A stretch of DNA of 64,000 nucleotides from Bacillus sp. FJAT-29814 (GCF_001510715.1 NZ_LMTJ01000009.1:1-64000); one strand, 5' to 3'. Numbered from the stretch's first letter, positions 24,505-34,690 are shown. Program-made: numbers and translations. Notes: generated by a model from the letters alone, not told the origin.

Positions 24505-25728
24505 TTAATTCATGATGCGCATTAACTCCTTTTCCAAATCCACCGGTTCGTTTGCATAATTATAAATACCCAAAAACTTTTCGACAGCCACGGGATGGGC
24601 AGAAATAAGCTTGTTCACCATGTCTTGCTGCTCGGATACCCGCGCATTCTTGGAAATCTCACAACCCATATAAAAACGGACCATAAATTCCTGCTCAAGT
24701 GCCGATTGGTATTCTTCCACCATTTTCTCCCAAGGAGTTTCAAATTCTTTATTTTTAATAAGAATGGAAGATAAGATTTTTGCTCCGTAGACAGCGTCAT
24801 GAATCCCCTGGGCCATGCTGGGGTCTTTAAAGCAAACGGCATCCCCAACCAATGCCCAGCCCATTCCCATGGCTGTGTACCAATAGTTATCATACCCAAG
24901 GATTCCTTTGATCGGTGCTGTTAATGTGGCACCACGTAAACGAGAGCCAAGACCGGTGTTCGGAAACTCTTCGATTAGCAGTTTTCTCAACGCTTCTTCA
25001 GGGTGACTCTTCATCCTTTTTACCATTGCCACATTTTCTAATGGAAATATCCCGACAACAGTGCAAAGGTCATGATTGGTCGGAAACAGAATGGCAGTAT
25101 GGTCCTTAACTCTATATACCTCAAATTTCCGAACATTATCATATTGAAACCCGCTGAAATACCCATAATAGATCCCCAGTTTGGCAGGTGCGCGCATTTT
25201 TTCCTTGCTGCCGACCAGTCCTCGGATAGTAGAGTTGCGTCCATCACCACCGACTACAAGGTTGGCATGAAACTCGTGTATTTGGCCCTGACGGTCGGTC
25301 CCTTTCATGCCTGTAACGGTTTCATGATCGTATACGATATCTGTTACCCGAAAGCCCTCGAGAACAGTCACATTTCGAGACGATTTGGCTTCATCAACGA
25401 GTATGGAGTCAAGGAGGGTCCTCTTGATGCAATAGCAATTTTTCTCACCTTCCACTTCAGGCATTTGTCCTTCGATGATGGTATCTTCAAATTGAAATTT
25501 AATATCGCGAATGGGTGGCGCATTTGTTTCCAACAACTTGTCCAGCACACCCAGTTCCCGAAACAGTGCAGTGGTGTTATTGAAAAAGGTGTGGGTGGAT
25601 AACGTATCGCTGGGGAAAACGGCTCGATCCACCAATAATATTTTGAACCCTGCTTTCGCGAGGAAAATGGCAAGAGATGCTCCAGCACACCTCGCACCTA
25701 CAACAATCACATCATATGTAGTATTCAT
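24505..25728 (-). CDS. FAD-dependent oxidoreductase (geranylgeranyl reductase/PHBH-like)
   Basis: A 407-aa flavoprotein. The FAD-binding beta-alpha-beta motif is VVGARCAGASLA at residues 9-20, the DG motif is VVGGDGRNSTIR and the ribityl-binding GD motif is WALVGDAVCFKDPSMAQG. This order is that of the p-hydroxybenzoate hydroxylase/geranylgeranyl reductase superfamily; substrate unknown. ATG 25728 follows CGGGAGTG; the longer frame to 25809 has no ribosome site. Divergent from a BenE-type permease, which could hint at an aromatic substrate, but this is only context. Confidence 0.85.
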   Translation of the reverse strand: MNTTYDVIVVGARCAGASLAIFLAKAGFKILLVDRAVFPSDTLSTHTFFNNTTALFRELGVLDKLLETNAPPIRDIKFQFEDTIIEGQMPEVEGEKNCYCIKRTLLDSILVDEAKSSRNVTVLEGFRVTDIVYDHETVTGMKGTDRQGQIHEFHANLVVGGDGRNSTIRGLVGSKEKMRAPAKLGIYYGYFSGFQYDNVRKFEVYRVKDHTAILFPTNHDLCTVVGIFPLENVAMVKRMKSHPEEALRKLLIEEFPNTGLGSRLRGATLTAPIKGILGYDNYWYTAMGMGWALVGDAVCFKDPSMAQGIHDAVYGAKILSSILIKNKEFETPWEKMVEEYQSALEQEFMVRFYMGCEISKNARVSEQQDMVNKLISAHPVAVEKFLGIYNYANEPVDLEKELMRIMN

Positions 25729-25969
25729 TGAATCACTCCCGTGAATAAACTCTCCATAAATCGTATGGGAATTTTCCGAAAAAAGTACTTCATGATGAAA
25801 ATGTCGCAAGCATAAAGTTGGAAAAATTTAAATCACGTTTAACACGGGAAAAAAATCGATAAACTTCGATTTCCTTTTTTATTTTCGAGGCGATCTTGCT
25901 TGACAATTCTGACTATTTATCACATTGTTTATATTAATGAAAAAATGGGGGGAGGAAAAGAAAAATAAC

Positions 25970-27193
25970 ATGGGATTACATCATAATTTTGAAAAGAAAC
26001 AGATAGCTGAATTCCCAAGACAGGAGGGGATCTTTCAAAACCTGAACAGTCAAAACATATCCTCTGGGCTGATTTCCAGTACGCTGGTCATGACAGGGCC
26101 AGCGATCATCATTTTAGAGGCAGCGGCCGCCGGTCATTTTACTGCCCAGCAGACCATCAGCTGGATGTTCGCCGTCTATTTCTTTGGCGGACTATTCGGC
26201 ATCATCATGCCGCTTGTATTTCGTACCCCGATTACGGGTGGTCACTCGATAACAGGGGTGGCTTTCTTAGCAACAATAACTTCGCAATTTACCTACCCTC
26301 AATTAATCGGAGGTTACATCATTTCAGGTTTGTTGATTTTTCTCATTGGCATTTCAGGCCTTTTTACAAAAATTATGAACTGGGTTCCAAAAGAAGTGAT
26401 TGCGGCCATGCTGGCTGGATTGGTGACAAGTTATGTTGTCAGGATAGTCCCATCACTGAAGGAAATGCCATGGGTTGGGGGAGCGGCGCTGATCAGTTTT
26501 ATTCTGGCATCGAAGTATGGTAAACGGATTCCGCCGATCTTGGCCGCCGTTGTGGCTGCCTTTGTCGTCCTTTTATTTACAGTAGACTTGCACATCACAT
26601 CAGCAGCAATCGCCTTTTCTTTACCTTCACTGCAAACTCCGGAGTTTTCATGGATGGGAGTTGTTACCATTGCCATTCCACTGGCGATGCTCGTTCTGAG
26701 CAATGATGCGGCTCCTGGAATCGGAGCGTTAAAGAGTTCTCATTTTGAGCCACATACTAGCAAGGTCATTACCTTTAGCGGAATATTTTCGATTTTCGCC
26801 GGTTTGTTCGGAGGACAAAGTGCAAATATAGCGGGAATGATGACGACCATCTGTGCCGGACCGGATGCGGGGCCAAAGCCGAAACGGTACATCGCCTCCA
26901 TTGTTTCCGGAATCGTGATTCTAATCTTCGGCATTTTTGCCTGGAAGATTGTCCCGTTCATTCAGTCCTTGCCACAGGCCTTTGTTTCGATGCTAGCCGG
27001 TTTTGCACTGATTGGGGCACTGCAGTCTAGCTTGCAAATGGGGTTTTCCGAAGCGCGCTATCGATTAAGCGCCTTGTCTGCCTTTGTCATCGCCCTTTCA
27101 AATGTCTCTTTCTTGCAAATCAGTTCTCCTGTATGGGCGCTTTTGTTTGGTGCCATGATTGCGCGGAGTGTTGAAAATAAGGAAGTTGCCTAG
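25970..27193 (+). CDS. BenE family permease (benzoate/H+ symporter family)
   Basis: About 407 aa with 10-12 helices, related to E. coli YdcO/BenE. Segments such as FRTPITGGHSITGVAFLA, GLVTSYVVRIVPSL, SNDAAPGIGALKS and FAGLFGGQSANIAGMM fit the family. Benzoate transport is shown for only some members. Start choice is uncertain: GGGGGGAGG at 25947-25955 is 15 bases before ATG 25970, while an ATG at 25937 lies before it; the frame is open to 25925. It precedes a divergent-type regulator and the glycolate genes but has its own leader, so the link to either is open. Confidence 0.83.
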   Translation: MGLHHNFEKKQIAEFPRQEGIFQNLNSQNISSGLISSTLVMTGPAIIILEAAAAGHFTAQQTISWMFAVYFFGGLFGIIMPLVFRTPITGGHSITGVAFLATITSQFTYPQLIGGYIISGLLIFLIGISGLFTKIMNWVPKEVIAAMLAGLVTSYVVRIVPSLKEMPWVGGAALISFILASKYGKRIPPILAAVVAAFVVLLFTVDLHITSAAIAFSLPSLQTPEFSWMGVVTIAIPLAMLVLSNDAAPGIGALKSSHFEPHTSKVITFSGIFSIFAGLFGGQSANIAGMMTTICAGPDAGPKPKRYIASIVSGIVILIFGIFAWKIVPFIQSLPQAFVSMLAGFALIGALQSSLQMGFSEARYRLSALSAFVIALSNVSFLQISSPVWALLFGAMIARSVENKEVA

Positions 27194-27281
27194 CAATGAT
27201 AGTAATTATCAGACTATATTCTCAATTCTAAAAATTATTTTGAAAAATTACCCAATTCATGATTAAATAAAAGCAGACATA

Positions 27282-27300
27282 TCAGATATGTGATATCTGA
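27282..27300. promoter_or_regulatory. Operator-like palindrome before the FadR-type regulator
   Basis: TCAGATAT-GTG-ATATCTGA is a perfect 8-bp inverted repeat 19 bp before the regulator start. Length and symmetry suit a GntR/FadR-family operator, so autoregulation of the glc block is plausible. No second copy was noticed in front of glcB or the permease gene. Confidence 0.55.
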
Positions 27301-27318
27301 CGGGAAGGTGGTGATTAG

Positions 27319-28011
27319 GTGAAGGTAGAAAAAATCTCAACGAAAAAGGTGTCAGAATCTGTTGAAGAACAACTGGAAAAAATGATCCATTCTGGCATGT
27401 TTAAGGCTGGTGAAAAACTTCCTTCCGTTCGTGAACTTTGTGACCTGTTTGGGGTCGGCCGATCCGCTGTGCGTGATGCGATTACAACCTTAAGCGGCAA
27501 GGGAACAGTTTATGTGAAACGAGGAGAAGGAACCTTTGTTTGTGAATTCGATTCGAGCAAATTGTTTAATCAGCATATGCTGCTGTCCAGCTCAAGGGAT
27601 ATAAGGGAAGTTTTTCAAGTAAGAAAATTATTAGAAACTGGAATGGCTGAAATGGCTGCAGTTAATCGCACAGAGGATGATTTACATATTTTGAAACACA
27701 CACTCTCCGGTCAAGCATCAAATCCTTGGGAATCCGATTACCAGTTTCATTTAACAATCGCCAAGGCAACAGGCAACGAGATCCTCATCCAATTAGTCCA
27801 ATTTATTTCCACTACCATGAAAAAAGTGATGATGGATTTTCATCACTACATCCAAAAAGACGATAATACAGTGAACTTAATTTCCTGCCAGCACCAGCAA
27901 ATCATCGAATCGATTGAAAAAAGAGATCCCAAAGCAGCAAAGCAGAGTATGAGCAACCACTTAAATACTGTGGAAGAGCTATTACAAGGCAGTGTATTGT
28001 CAAACCAATAA
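27319..28011 (+). CDS. FadR-subfamily GntR regulator of the glycolate genes
   Basis: A 230-aa regulator with an N-terminal winged helix (residues 1-70: VEEQLEKMIHSG, LPSVRELCDLFGVGRSAVRDA) and an all-helical FCD effector domain (about 85-220) with metal-ligand-type His residues (QFHLTIAKATGN, CQHQQIIES). This is the GlcC/LldR architecture that senses glycolate or lactate. GTG 27319 follows GGGAAGGTGGTG. It stands directly before glcE-glcF-glcD, and a palindrome lies just upstream, so control of the operon by the substrate is the simplest reading. Confidence 0.9.
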   Translation: MKVEKISTKKVSESVEEQLEKMIHSGMFKAGEKLPSVRELCDLFGVGRSAVRDAITTLSGKGTVYVKRGEGTFVCEFDSSKLFNQHMLLSSSRDIREVFQVRKLLETGMAEMAAVNRTEDDLHILKHTLSGQASNPWESDYQFHLTIAKATGNEILIQLVQFISTTMKKVMMDFHHYIQKDDNTVNLISCQHQQIIESIEKRDPKAAKQSMSNHLNTVEELLQGSVLSNQ

Positions 28012-28078
28012 AGGCAGTGCTTTTTGAAACTGTTAGAAACGATGTTTCTTATTGCGGAACAAAGAGAGGTGTGTGTGA

Positions 28079-29404
28079 ATGATAACAGCAGAACTTCTGG
28101 GAGACTTGAAAGCTATTTTACCAGAGGAGCGAATAGCAGCGGAGGAAGAGCAGGGGCATCCTCTAGGTAATAGTGCAAAAATAACAGTCTATCCGAATTC
28201 AGAAGTGGAAATCGCCAACATTTTACGATATGCCAATGACAATGGAAAAAAAATCTCCGTTGTCGGTGGTGGAACAAAAAGAGGTTTTGGCGGGTTAGTG
28301 GAGTATGCCGATATCGGGCTGTCTTTAGCAAATTTTAAAGGCATCGTCGAGCATGTTGTTGGGGACATGACCCTGACCGTGAAAGCGGGAACCCCTGTGA
28401 AAGAGTTGCAGGAGTATCTGGCCCAGTACAATCAGAAGATAGCCATTGATGTCAATTGGCCTGAATATGCCACCATTGGCGGTGTCATCGCCGCAAACGA
28501 TTCCGGTCCCAAACGTCTTGGCTATGGTTCAGCAAGAGATGCCGTGATTGGCCTCCGGACTGTATACCCCGATGGAACCGTCATCCGGTCCGGAGGAAAA
28601 GTGGTAAAAAATGTGGCCGGCTATGATATGAATAAGCTGTTTATTGGCTCAATGGGAACACTTGGCGTGGTATCGGAAGTGACCTTAAAGCTCCGGCCGA
28701 GGCCAAAGTACGAAAGTCTTGTGCTCCTGAGTTTCCCAGAAGGGGACCTTCAGGGAATCCGTTCATTCGCGGTCAAACTATTAGACTCGATGATGGAACC
28801 GGTGGCGCTGGAGCTATTGAACCCATCACTTGCAAAAAAATTAACGGGCCAGCACCGTTATACGTTGGCCATAAGCTTTGAGGATATCGAAAGCTCTGTC
28901 CACTATCAAGGGGAGATGATTATAAAGATTCAGCCGGCACAAACGGAACTAAAAATTCTCTCGACAGAGGATGCGCTAGTCTTTTGGAATCAATTCTATC
29001 AAATTTCACCAAACGGTGCAGCAGACCCGGACAGCCCGCAAACCGAGGCTGCTTTAAAAATCGGTGTTGTGAACCTGGATGTTGTCAATGTCATCAGCGA
29101 GTGCCAGCTGCTGCAGGATTCCCATCACGTATCCGTTCTGGCACACGGGGGGCTGGGGCATGGTCTCTGTCAGGTGAATTTAAAAGGACCTAGCGATGAT
29201 ATTGTGTCAGTTATCAATTTATTAAGAAATGCAGCGGAACAGCTTGGCGGGTATGCCGTTGTGAAGCATTTGCCTTTCTCACTTCGCCAAAAGGTGAATG
29301 TTTGGGGAGAAAAACCATCCCATTTTTTCCTCTTAGAAGGGATTAAGACAAAAATTGATCCAAATAGAATCCTGAATCCTAGCAGATTTGTAGGAGGGAT
29401 ATAA
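28079..29404 (+). CDS. glcE: Glycolate oxidase FAD-binding subunit GlcE
   Basis: A 441-aa FAD-linked oxidase of the vanillyl-alcohol oxidase family. The PCMH-type FAD domain covers roughly residues 35-215, with GGGTKRGFGG as pyrophosphate loop, ATIGGVIAANDSGPKRLGYG and KNVAGYDMNKLFIGSMGTLG; the substrate domain follows and ends NPSRFVGG-like. In glycolate oxidase GlcDEF, GlcE and GlcD are the flavin subunits and GlcF passes electrons to the quinone pool. Four bases separate it from glcF. Confidence 0.9.
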   Translation: MITAELLGDLKAILPEERIAAEEEQGHPLGNSAKITVYPNSEVEIANILRYANDNGKKISVVGGGTKRGFGGLVEYADIGLSLANFKGIVEHVVGDMTLTVKAGTPVKELQEYLAQYNQKIAIDVNWPEYATIGGVIAANDSGPKRLGYGSARDAVIGLRTVYPDGTVIRSGGKVVKNVAGYDMNKLFIGSMGTLGVVSEVTLKLRPRPKYESLVLLSFPEGDLQGIRSFAVKLLDSMMEPVALELLNPSLAKKLTGQHRYTLAISFEDIESSVHYQGEMIIKIQPAQTELKILSTEDALVFWNQFYQISPNGAADPDSPQTEAALKIGVVNLDVVNVISECQLLQDSHHVSVLAHGGLGHGLCQVNLKGPSDDIVSVINLLRNAAEQLGGYAVVKHLPFSLRQKVNVWGEKPSHFFLLEGIKTKIDPNRILNPSRFVGGI

Positions 29405-29408
29405 AAAG

Positions 29409-30773
29409 ATGAGTTTAAAAGATATGGCATTAAAGCAAAGTCCGGCGTGTGGAACAGGCAGTTTGGGAAATTATCTTTGGAGTGACCCGCCAGATGAGAG
29501 CAAATGGGCAGACTGCGTTCACTGCGGGATGTGCCTGGAATCCTGTCCTACCTACGAACAAACTGGAATGGAGCAGCACTCCCCACGCGGACGTGTTTAT
29601 TTGATTAAGTCTGTTGCAGAAGGAAAGCTGGAAGTGAACGAGCAATTCATGGATCCCGTCTTTGCTTGTCTAGATTGCCGTGCTTGCACAACGGCCTGTC
29701 CGGCGGATGTTGATGTTGGTGGATTAATTGAAGAAGCCCGCGGCCAGATTCGCCAAGCGATGCCGCTTACAGGTGTAAAAGGGGCGGTCAATAAATTTTT
29801 TCTAAAAGGCTTGTTTCCAAATCATAACCGCTTGAATGCCGTGGGAAGCCTGTTGAAATTTTATCAGAAGAGCGGAATGCAAAAGGTGGTTCGTAAAACC
29901 GGACTAATAAATGTTATGCCCCAGCATTTGGTGGATATGGAAGCCATCATGCCGGAGGTGAAGGAGCCAGTACGCAAAAAGTACAAAAATCAACGTGTCA
30001 TTAAAGCAAAAGAGGAGACCAAGAATGAAGTCGGTTTCCTGACAGGCTGTGTCATGGATGTCATGTTCAGTGATATTAATCAGTCCACGATAAACGTATT
30101 AACCCGTAACGGCAATGATGTGGTGATCCCGCAAAGCCAAACCTGCTGCGGCGCTCTGCATATTCATGCGGGTGACCGTGAAACAGGGAGAAAACTGGCA
30201 AAACAGAATATCGAGGCGTTTCAAGATGTTGAAAAAGTGGTTGTCAACGCAGCAGGTTGCGGTTGCATGATGCAGGAATACACGGAATTGTTCCGCGAAG
30301 ACCCTGAATGGCGCGAAAAAGCCGAAGAATTTTCTGCAAAGGTCGAAGATATATCTAAATACTTGCATGACACAGGCTATGAAAAGCCCAAAGGGGAAAT
30401 CAACACGCGAATTACCTATCATGATGCCTGTCACTTGGCGCATGGTCAGGGAATCCGCCAGGAACCGCGTGATTTGTTGCTGGATATACCTGGAGTGGAA
30501 ATGGTCCACATGCCTAATGCGGACCGTTGCTGCGGAAGTGCCGGAATTTACAATATTACGAACCCTGAAATGGCCGGAGCCGTTCTTGAAAGCAAGATGG
30601 AAAATGTACCGGATGACGTTGAAATGATTTCGATGGGGAACCCCGGATGCATATTGCAAATGTCCATAGGTGTCCAAAAGTACGGCAGGAATCAAAAGAT
30701 TGTCCATACGATCCAGCTTCTTGACTGGGCTTATCAAAAAGGCGATGCTGCTGCAAACAAGGAGGGGAAGTAA
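29409..30773 (+). CDS. glcF: Glycolate oxidase iron-sulfur subunit GlcF
   Basis: A 454-aa protein with two ferredoxin-type [4Fe-4S] motifs, CVHCGMCLESCP (about 37-48) and CLDCRACTTACP (about 88-99), and two C-terminal CCG motifs (TCCGALHIHAG and RCCGSAGIYN) that bind a non-cubane cluster or heterodisulfide-type centre. This is the GlcF/LutA-like electron-transfer subunit. Its ATG follows GGAGGGATATAAAAAG, and the gene abuts glcD without a gap. Confidence 0.94.
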   Translation: MSLKDMALKQSPACGTGSLGNYLWSDPPDESKWADCVHCGMCLESCPTYEQTGMEQHSPRGRVYLIKSVAEGKLEVNEQFMDPVFACLDCRACTTACPADVDVGGLIEEARGQIRQAMPLTGVKGAVNKFFLKGLFPNHNRLNAVGSLLKFYQKSGMQKVVRKTGLINVMPQHLVDMEAIMPEVKEPVRKKYKNQRVIKAKEETKNEVGFLTGCVMDVMFSDINQSTINVLTRNGNDVVIPQSQTCCGALHIHAGDRETGRKLAKQNIEAFQDVEKVVVNAAGCGCMMQEYTELFREDPEWREKAEEFSAKVEDISKYLHDTGYEKPKGEINTRITYHDACHLAHGQGIRQEPRDLLLDIPGVEMVHMPNADRCCGSAGIYNITNPEMAGAVLESKMENVPDDVEMISMGNPGCILQMSIGVQKYGRNQKIVHTIQLLDWAYQKGDAAANKEGK

Positions 30774-32231
30774 ATGGCTGCAAAGGGCATTGAATCAAAC
30801 GATAAGCATATCCTTAACCTGGCGGCAATCGTGGGCGGGGAACGGTCGATCCTTTACCACAAGGAAGATTTGGTCGCTTACGATTGCGATGGCTTTACAC
30901 TTCATAAGCATTTGCCGAAAGCAGTTGTGTTCCCGAAGAATGCTCAAGAAGTGGCGAAGTTAGTAAAATATTGCTCTGATAACCATTTGCCTTTCCTTGC
31001 CCGCGGGGCTGGTACGGGTTTAAGCGGCGGCGCGATCCCCTTAAACGGCGAGGTCATTATTAGTCTGGTCAGAATGAAGCGCCTGCTTAGCGTCGATTTG
31101 GAAAATCGCCGTGCCGTTGTTGAACCAGGCTTTGTCAATTTGAAGTTGACGAATTCGATTTCCGATAAAGGCTATTATTATGCACCGGACCCTTCCAGTC
31201 AGTATTGCTGTACGATTGGCGGAAATGTCGCCGAAAATGCCGGCGGAGCCCACTGTTTGAAATATGGGGTCACGACCAACCACATTCTCGGGCTTGAGGT
31301 CGTGCTGCCCAACGGGGAAATTATTGAAATTGGCAAAAACGGAATCCCGGATTCTCCCGGATATGATTTGCTCGGGCTTTTGACTGGCTCAGAGGGAACG
31401 CTTGGGATTGTGACTAAAATAACGGTTCGCATTTTGAAAAATCCGGAGGCGAAGCAGACGGTCCTCGCTTACTTCGATAAGGTTTCGGACGGAAGCCAGG
31501 CCGTATCAGACATTGTCTCAGCAGGGATTGTTCCGGCAGCTCTTGAAATGATGGACAAAATCGCCATCGAAGGGGTGGAAGCGGCTGCGTTTCCAGTCGG
31601 GCATCCAAGGGACATCGAGGCAGTTCTTCTAATCGAGGTCGACGGGATTTCCGCAGGAATTGAAGAGCAAATTAACCAAATTCTTGAGGTTTGCAAAAAA
31701 AGAAATGTCCGCGAAGTGAAGGTCGCCCAAGACGAACAGGAGCGCGGCAGATGGTGGGCAAACCGGAAAACAGGCTTTGGCGCGATGGGAGCGATATCGC
31801 CAGACTATTTGGTACAGGACGGCGTGATTCCAAGAAGCAGGCTGCCAGAAGTGTTGGAGCGGATTAACAAAGTAAGTGAGGAGTACGGCTTGCGCATTGC
31901 TAACATATTCCATGCCGGGGACGGCAATCTTCACCCGCTTGTGCTGTTCGATGCACGGATTCCGGGTGAGTCCGAAAAGGCTTTAAAGGCTGGAAGTGCC
32001 TGTCTGCAGGCGTGCGCCGATGTAGGCGGAACGATTACGGGTGAGCACGGCGTTGGCATTGAAAAAAGAGAAGAAATGCGATTTGTGTTTAAGGATGAAG
32101 AAATTATTGCGCAAACCGACATTCGTGAAGTGTTTAATCCCGATAATCTATTAAATGCCGGGAAACTTTTTCCGTCACCCGGTCGCTGTGTAGAGATAAA
32201 GACGGAGATGAAAACGGCAGCTTCAAGGTAA
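30774..32231 (+). CDS. glcD: Glycolate oxidase subunit GlcD
   Basis: A 485-aa FAD-binding oxidase of the D-lactate/glycolate dehydrogenase family. FAD domain motifs: FLARGAGTGLSGGAIP, YYAPDPSSQYCCTIGGNVAENAGG (cited in parts), YGVTTNHILGLEVVLP and LLTGSEGTLGIVTK; the C-terminal substrate domain has IFHAGDGNLHPLVLFD and TGEHGVGIEK. It oxidises glycolate to glyoxylate together with GlcE and GlcF. The start has AACAAGGAGGGGAAG just before it, overlapping the end of glcF. Confidence 0.95.
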   Translation: MAAKGIESNDKHILNLAAIVGGERSILYHKEDLVAYDCDGFTLHKHLPKAVVFPKNAQEVAKLVKYCSDNHLPFLARGAGTGLSGGAIPLNGEVIISLVRMKRLLSVDLENRRAVVEPGFVNLKLTNSISDKGYYYAPDPSSQYCCTIGGNVAENAGGAHCLKYGVTTNHILGLEVVLPNGEIIEIGKNGIPDSPGYDLLGLLTGSEGTLGIVTKITVRILKNPEAKQTVLAYFDKVSDGSQAVSDIVSAGIVPAALEMMDKIAIEGVEAAAFPVGHPRDIEAVLLIEVDGISAGIEEQINQILEVCKKRNVREVKVAQDEQERGRWWANRKTGFGAMGAISPDYLVQDGVIPRSRLPEVLERINKVSEEYGLRIANIFHAGDGNLHPLVLFDARIPGESEKALKAGSACLQACADVGGTITGEHGVGIEKREEMRFVFKDEEIIAQTDIREVFNPDNLLNAGKLFPSPGRCVEIKTEMKTAASR

Positions 32232-32352
32232 AAAGACAGAAATAGCACAAATTTTGCAATTATTATTGAAATGGACGCAAGAAACGTGCTATCTTTTTTT
32301 AAAGAGGAAAAGAAACGGTGTTTCGTAATAACAAACACCAAGATATTTTTCA

Positions 32353-32358
32353 TATAAT
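32353..32358 (+). promoter_or_regulatory. Possible -10 element of malate synthase G
   Basis: TATAAT 42 bp before the glcB start, without a recognisable -35 box. Around 32313-32339 an imperfect dyad GGTGTTT...AAACACC could be an operator. The 32232-32399 gap also holds a loose TAGCAC...GTGCTATCTTTTTTT stem that may terminate glcD transcription. Confidence 0.4.
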
Positions 32359-32399
32359 AGAAAAAGAAACCCGAAAAATTTTAGGGAGGAGCATTTAAA

Positions 32400-34580
32400 A
32401 TGACAAACTATGTAAAAGCGGGGAATCTTCAAGTAGCGTCAGAACTCTATGACTTTATTAATCTGGAGGTGCTGCCAGGGAGCGGAGTGGAACAGAATCA
32501 GTTTTGGGCAGATTTTGGAACATTGGTCAAAGATCTGACGCCAAAAAACAAGGATTTATTGGCACGCCGTGATGAAATCCAAGCGAAACTGAATGCATGG
32601 TATCGTCAAAATACTGGAAACTTAGATTTCGCCAAGTATAAAGCATTTTTAGAAGAAATTGGCTATCTCGAACCAGAAGTGGAGGACTTCCAAATTGCCA
32701 CTGAAGGAGTAGACGATGAAATTGCCCTTCAGGCCGGCCCGCAGCTGGTAGTGCCTGTTAACAATGCCCGCTATGCTATTAATGCGGCCAATGCCCGCTG
32801 GGGAAGTCTGTACGACGCTCTTTACGGAACAGATGCGATTAGCGAAGAAGATGGCGCAAACCGCGGCGGCGGCTACAACCCGGTTCGCGGGAATAAAGTA
32901 ATTGACTTTGCGAAAGAGTTTTTAGACCATGCGGCACCGTTAAGTGAAGCATCACATAGGGATGCTGCCCAGTACAGCGTCTCAGGCGGCAAGCTATTCG
33001 TTACGCTAAAGAGCGGCAAAACAACAGGCCTGGCAGATGAGTCCCAATTTGTCGGCTATAACGACAATCCTGAAAGTCCATCTGCGGTACTATTGAAAAA
33101 TAACGGTCTTCATATCGAGATCCAAATTGACCGGAGTCACCCAATCGGAAAAACAGACGCTGCTGGGGTAAAAGATATCCTTATTGAAGCAGCAATCACA
33201 ACCATTATGGATTGTGAGGATTCCGTTGCCGCCGTCGATGCAGAAGATAAAGTGCTTGTATACCGTAACTGGCTTGGCCTGATGAAAGGTGACTTGTCTG
33301 CCACATTCGTGAAGGGCAACAAAACGATGACGAGAACCCTTAATCCGGACCGCACTTACACCTCACCGGATGGCAAGGATTTAAGCCTGAACGGCCGTTC
33401 GCTATTATTTGTCCGTAATGTCGGTCACCTCATGACGATTAATGCGATTCTAGATGAAAACGGCAAGGAAATCCAAGAAGGCATTTTGGATGGTGTTGTT
33501 ACAAGCCTGATTGCGAAACATACCCTTTTAGGCAATGGTCAATATCAAAACACGTCAAAAGGTTCTATTTATATCGTTAAGCCGAAAATGCACGGTTCAG
33601 AAGAGGTGGCCTTTGCAAATGAATTATTCGACCGTGTCGAAGACATGCTCGGATTGCAGCGGAATACACTGAAAATTGGGGTCATGGATGAGGAACGCCG
33701 GACTTCCTTGAACTTAAAAGCATGTATTCGCCAGGTAAAGGATCGAATTGTCTTTATCAATACCGGCTTCCTGGATCGTACGGGAGATGAAATGCATACT
33801 TCTATGGAAGCAGGCCCGATGATCCGTAAAAATGACATGAAAGGGTCAACATGGCTGCAGAGCTATGAACAGTCAAATGTTAGTGCGGGTTTGGCGACAG
33901 GACTTCCAGGCCGTGCCCAAATCGGGAAGGGAATGTGGGCAATGCCTGATTTGATGGCAGAAATGCTGAAGCAAAAAATCGGCCATGTGAAAACGGGTGC
34001 TAATACGGCATGGGTTCCGTCACCTACTGCCGCTACCCTGCATGCTCTTCATTATCATCAGGTTGATGTAGTAGCCGTGCAGGAGGAGAAGAAGCAGGAA
34101 ATCAAGGACTTAACCGATGAGATCTTGCAAATCCCGGTTGCAGAAAATCCAAATTGGAGCCCGGAAGAAATCCAGCAGGAGCTTGACAACAATGCCCAAG
34201 GGATTTTAGGATACGTAGTCCGCTGGGTAGAGCAGGGTGTCGGCTGCTCAAAGGTACCGGATATTAACAACATCGGATTAATGGAAGACCGTGCTACGTT
34301 ACGGATTTCTAGCCAGCACATGGCTAACTGGCTTCACCACGGCATTTGTTCAAAAGAGCAGGTATTAGAGACATTAAAACGCATGGCTAAGGTCGTAGAC
34401 GAGCAAAACGCCGCTGATTCTGCCTATCGTCCTATGGCGCCTGATTATGAAACATCAGTAGCGTTCCAGGCTGCGTGCGACCTTGTTTTCGAGGGATATA
34501 ATCAGCCAAATGGCTATACAGAGCCAATTTTACATCGCCGCCGCATTGAGGCGAAGGCCCAATTTGCGGTTAAACAGTAA
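32400..34580 (+). CDS. glcB: Malate synthase G
   Basis: A 726-aa monomeric malate synthase, the standard length of isoform G. It condenses glyoxylate with acetyl-CoA to malate. Recognisable segments include the N-terminal NLQVASELYDFINLEVLPG, RNWLGLMKGDL, MHGSEEVAFANELF, GVMDEERRTSLNLKACI with catalytic Arg/Glu, the LDRTGDEMHTSMEAGPM metal-site region and WVPSPTAATLHALHYHQV. It directly follows the GlcEFD oxidase, so the block converts glycolate to malate. The ATG follows TTAGGGAGGAGC. Confidence 0.97.
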   Translation: MTNYVKAGNLQVASELYDFINLEVLPGSGVEQNQFWADFGTLVKDLTPKNKDLLARRDEIQAKLNAWYRQNTGNLDFAKYKAFLEEIGYLEPEVEDFQIATEGVDDEIALQAGPQLVVPVNNARYAINAANARWGSLYDALYGTDAISEEDGANRGGGYNPVRGNKVIDFAKEFLDHAAPLSEASHRDAAQYSVSGGKLFVTLKSGKTTGLADESQFVGYNDNPESPSAVLLKNNGLHIEIQIDRSHPIGKTDAAGVKDILIEAAITTIMDCEDSVAAVDAEDKVLVYRNWLGLMKGDLSATFVKGNKTMTRTLNPDRTYTSPDGKDLSLNGRSLLFVRNVGHLMTINAILDENGKEIQEGILDGVVTSLIAKHTLLGNGQYQNTSKGSIYIVKPKMHGSEEVAFANELFDRVEDMLGLQRNTLKIGVMDEERRTSLNLKACIRQVKDRIVFINTGFLDRTGDEMHTSMEAGPMIRKNDMKGSTWLQSYEQSNVSAGLATGLPGRAQIGKGMWAMPDLMAEMLKQKIGHVKTGANTAWVPSPTAATLHALHYHQVDVVAVQEEKKQEIKDLTDEILQIPVAENPNWSPEEIQQELDNNAQGILGYVVRWVEQGVGCSKVPDINNIGLMEDRATLRISSQHMANWLHHGICSKEQVLETLKRMAKVVDEQNAADSAYRPMAPDYETSVAFQAACDLVFEGYNQPNGYTEPILHRRRIEAKAQFAVKQ

Positions 34581-34599
34581 TTGATTATTGGATAGTAAA

Positions 34600-34631
34600 A
34601 TGGAGCAGCTTTCCTTTACGGGCTGCTCCAT
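34600..34631 (+). terminator. Hairpin behind glcB
   Basis: ATGGAGCAGC, loop, GCTGCTCCAT. A perfect 10-bp stem but without a T run; a weak terminator or mRNA-stabilising structure. Confidence 0.55.
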
Positions 34632-34690
34632 CCTTACATAAGCTAAAACAAATAATCCAGCATGTTTTTTCGAGGAGGAAGAAGAAAACG

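Noticed and set aside
25072..25602. 176-codon plus-strand frame inside the FAD oxidoreductase gene
   Set aside because: Antisense shadow; no ribosome site and the opposite strand has clear FAD motifs.
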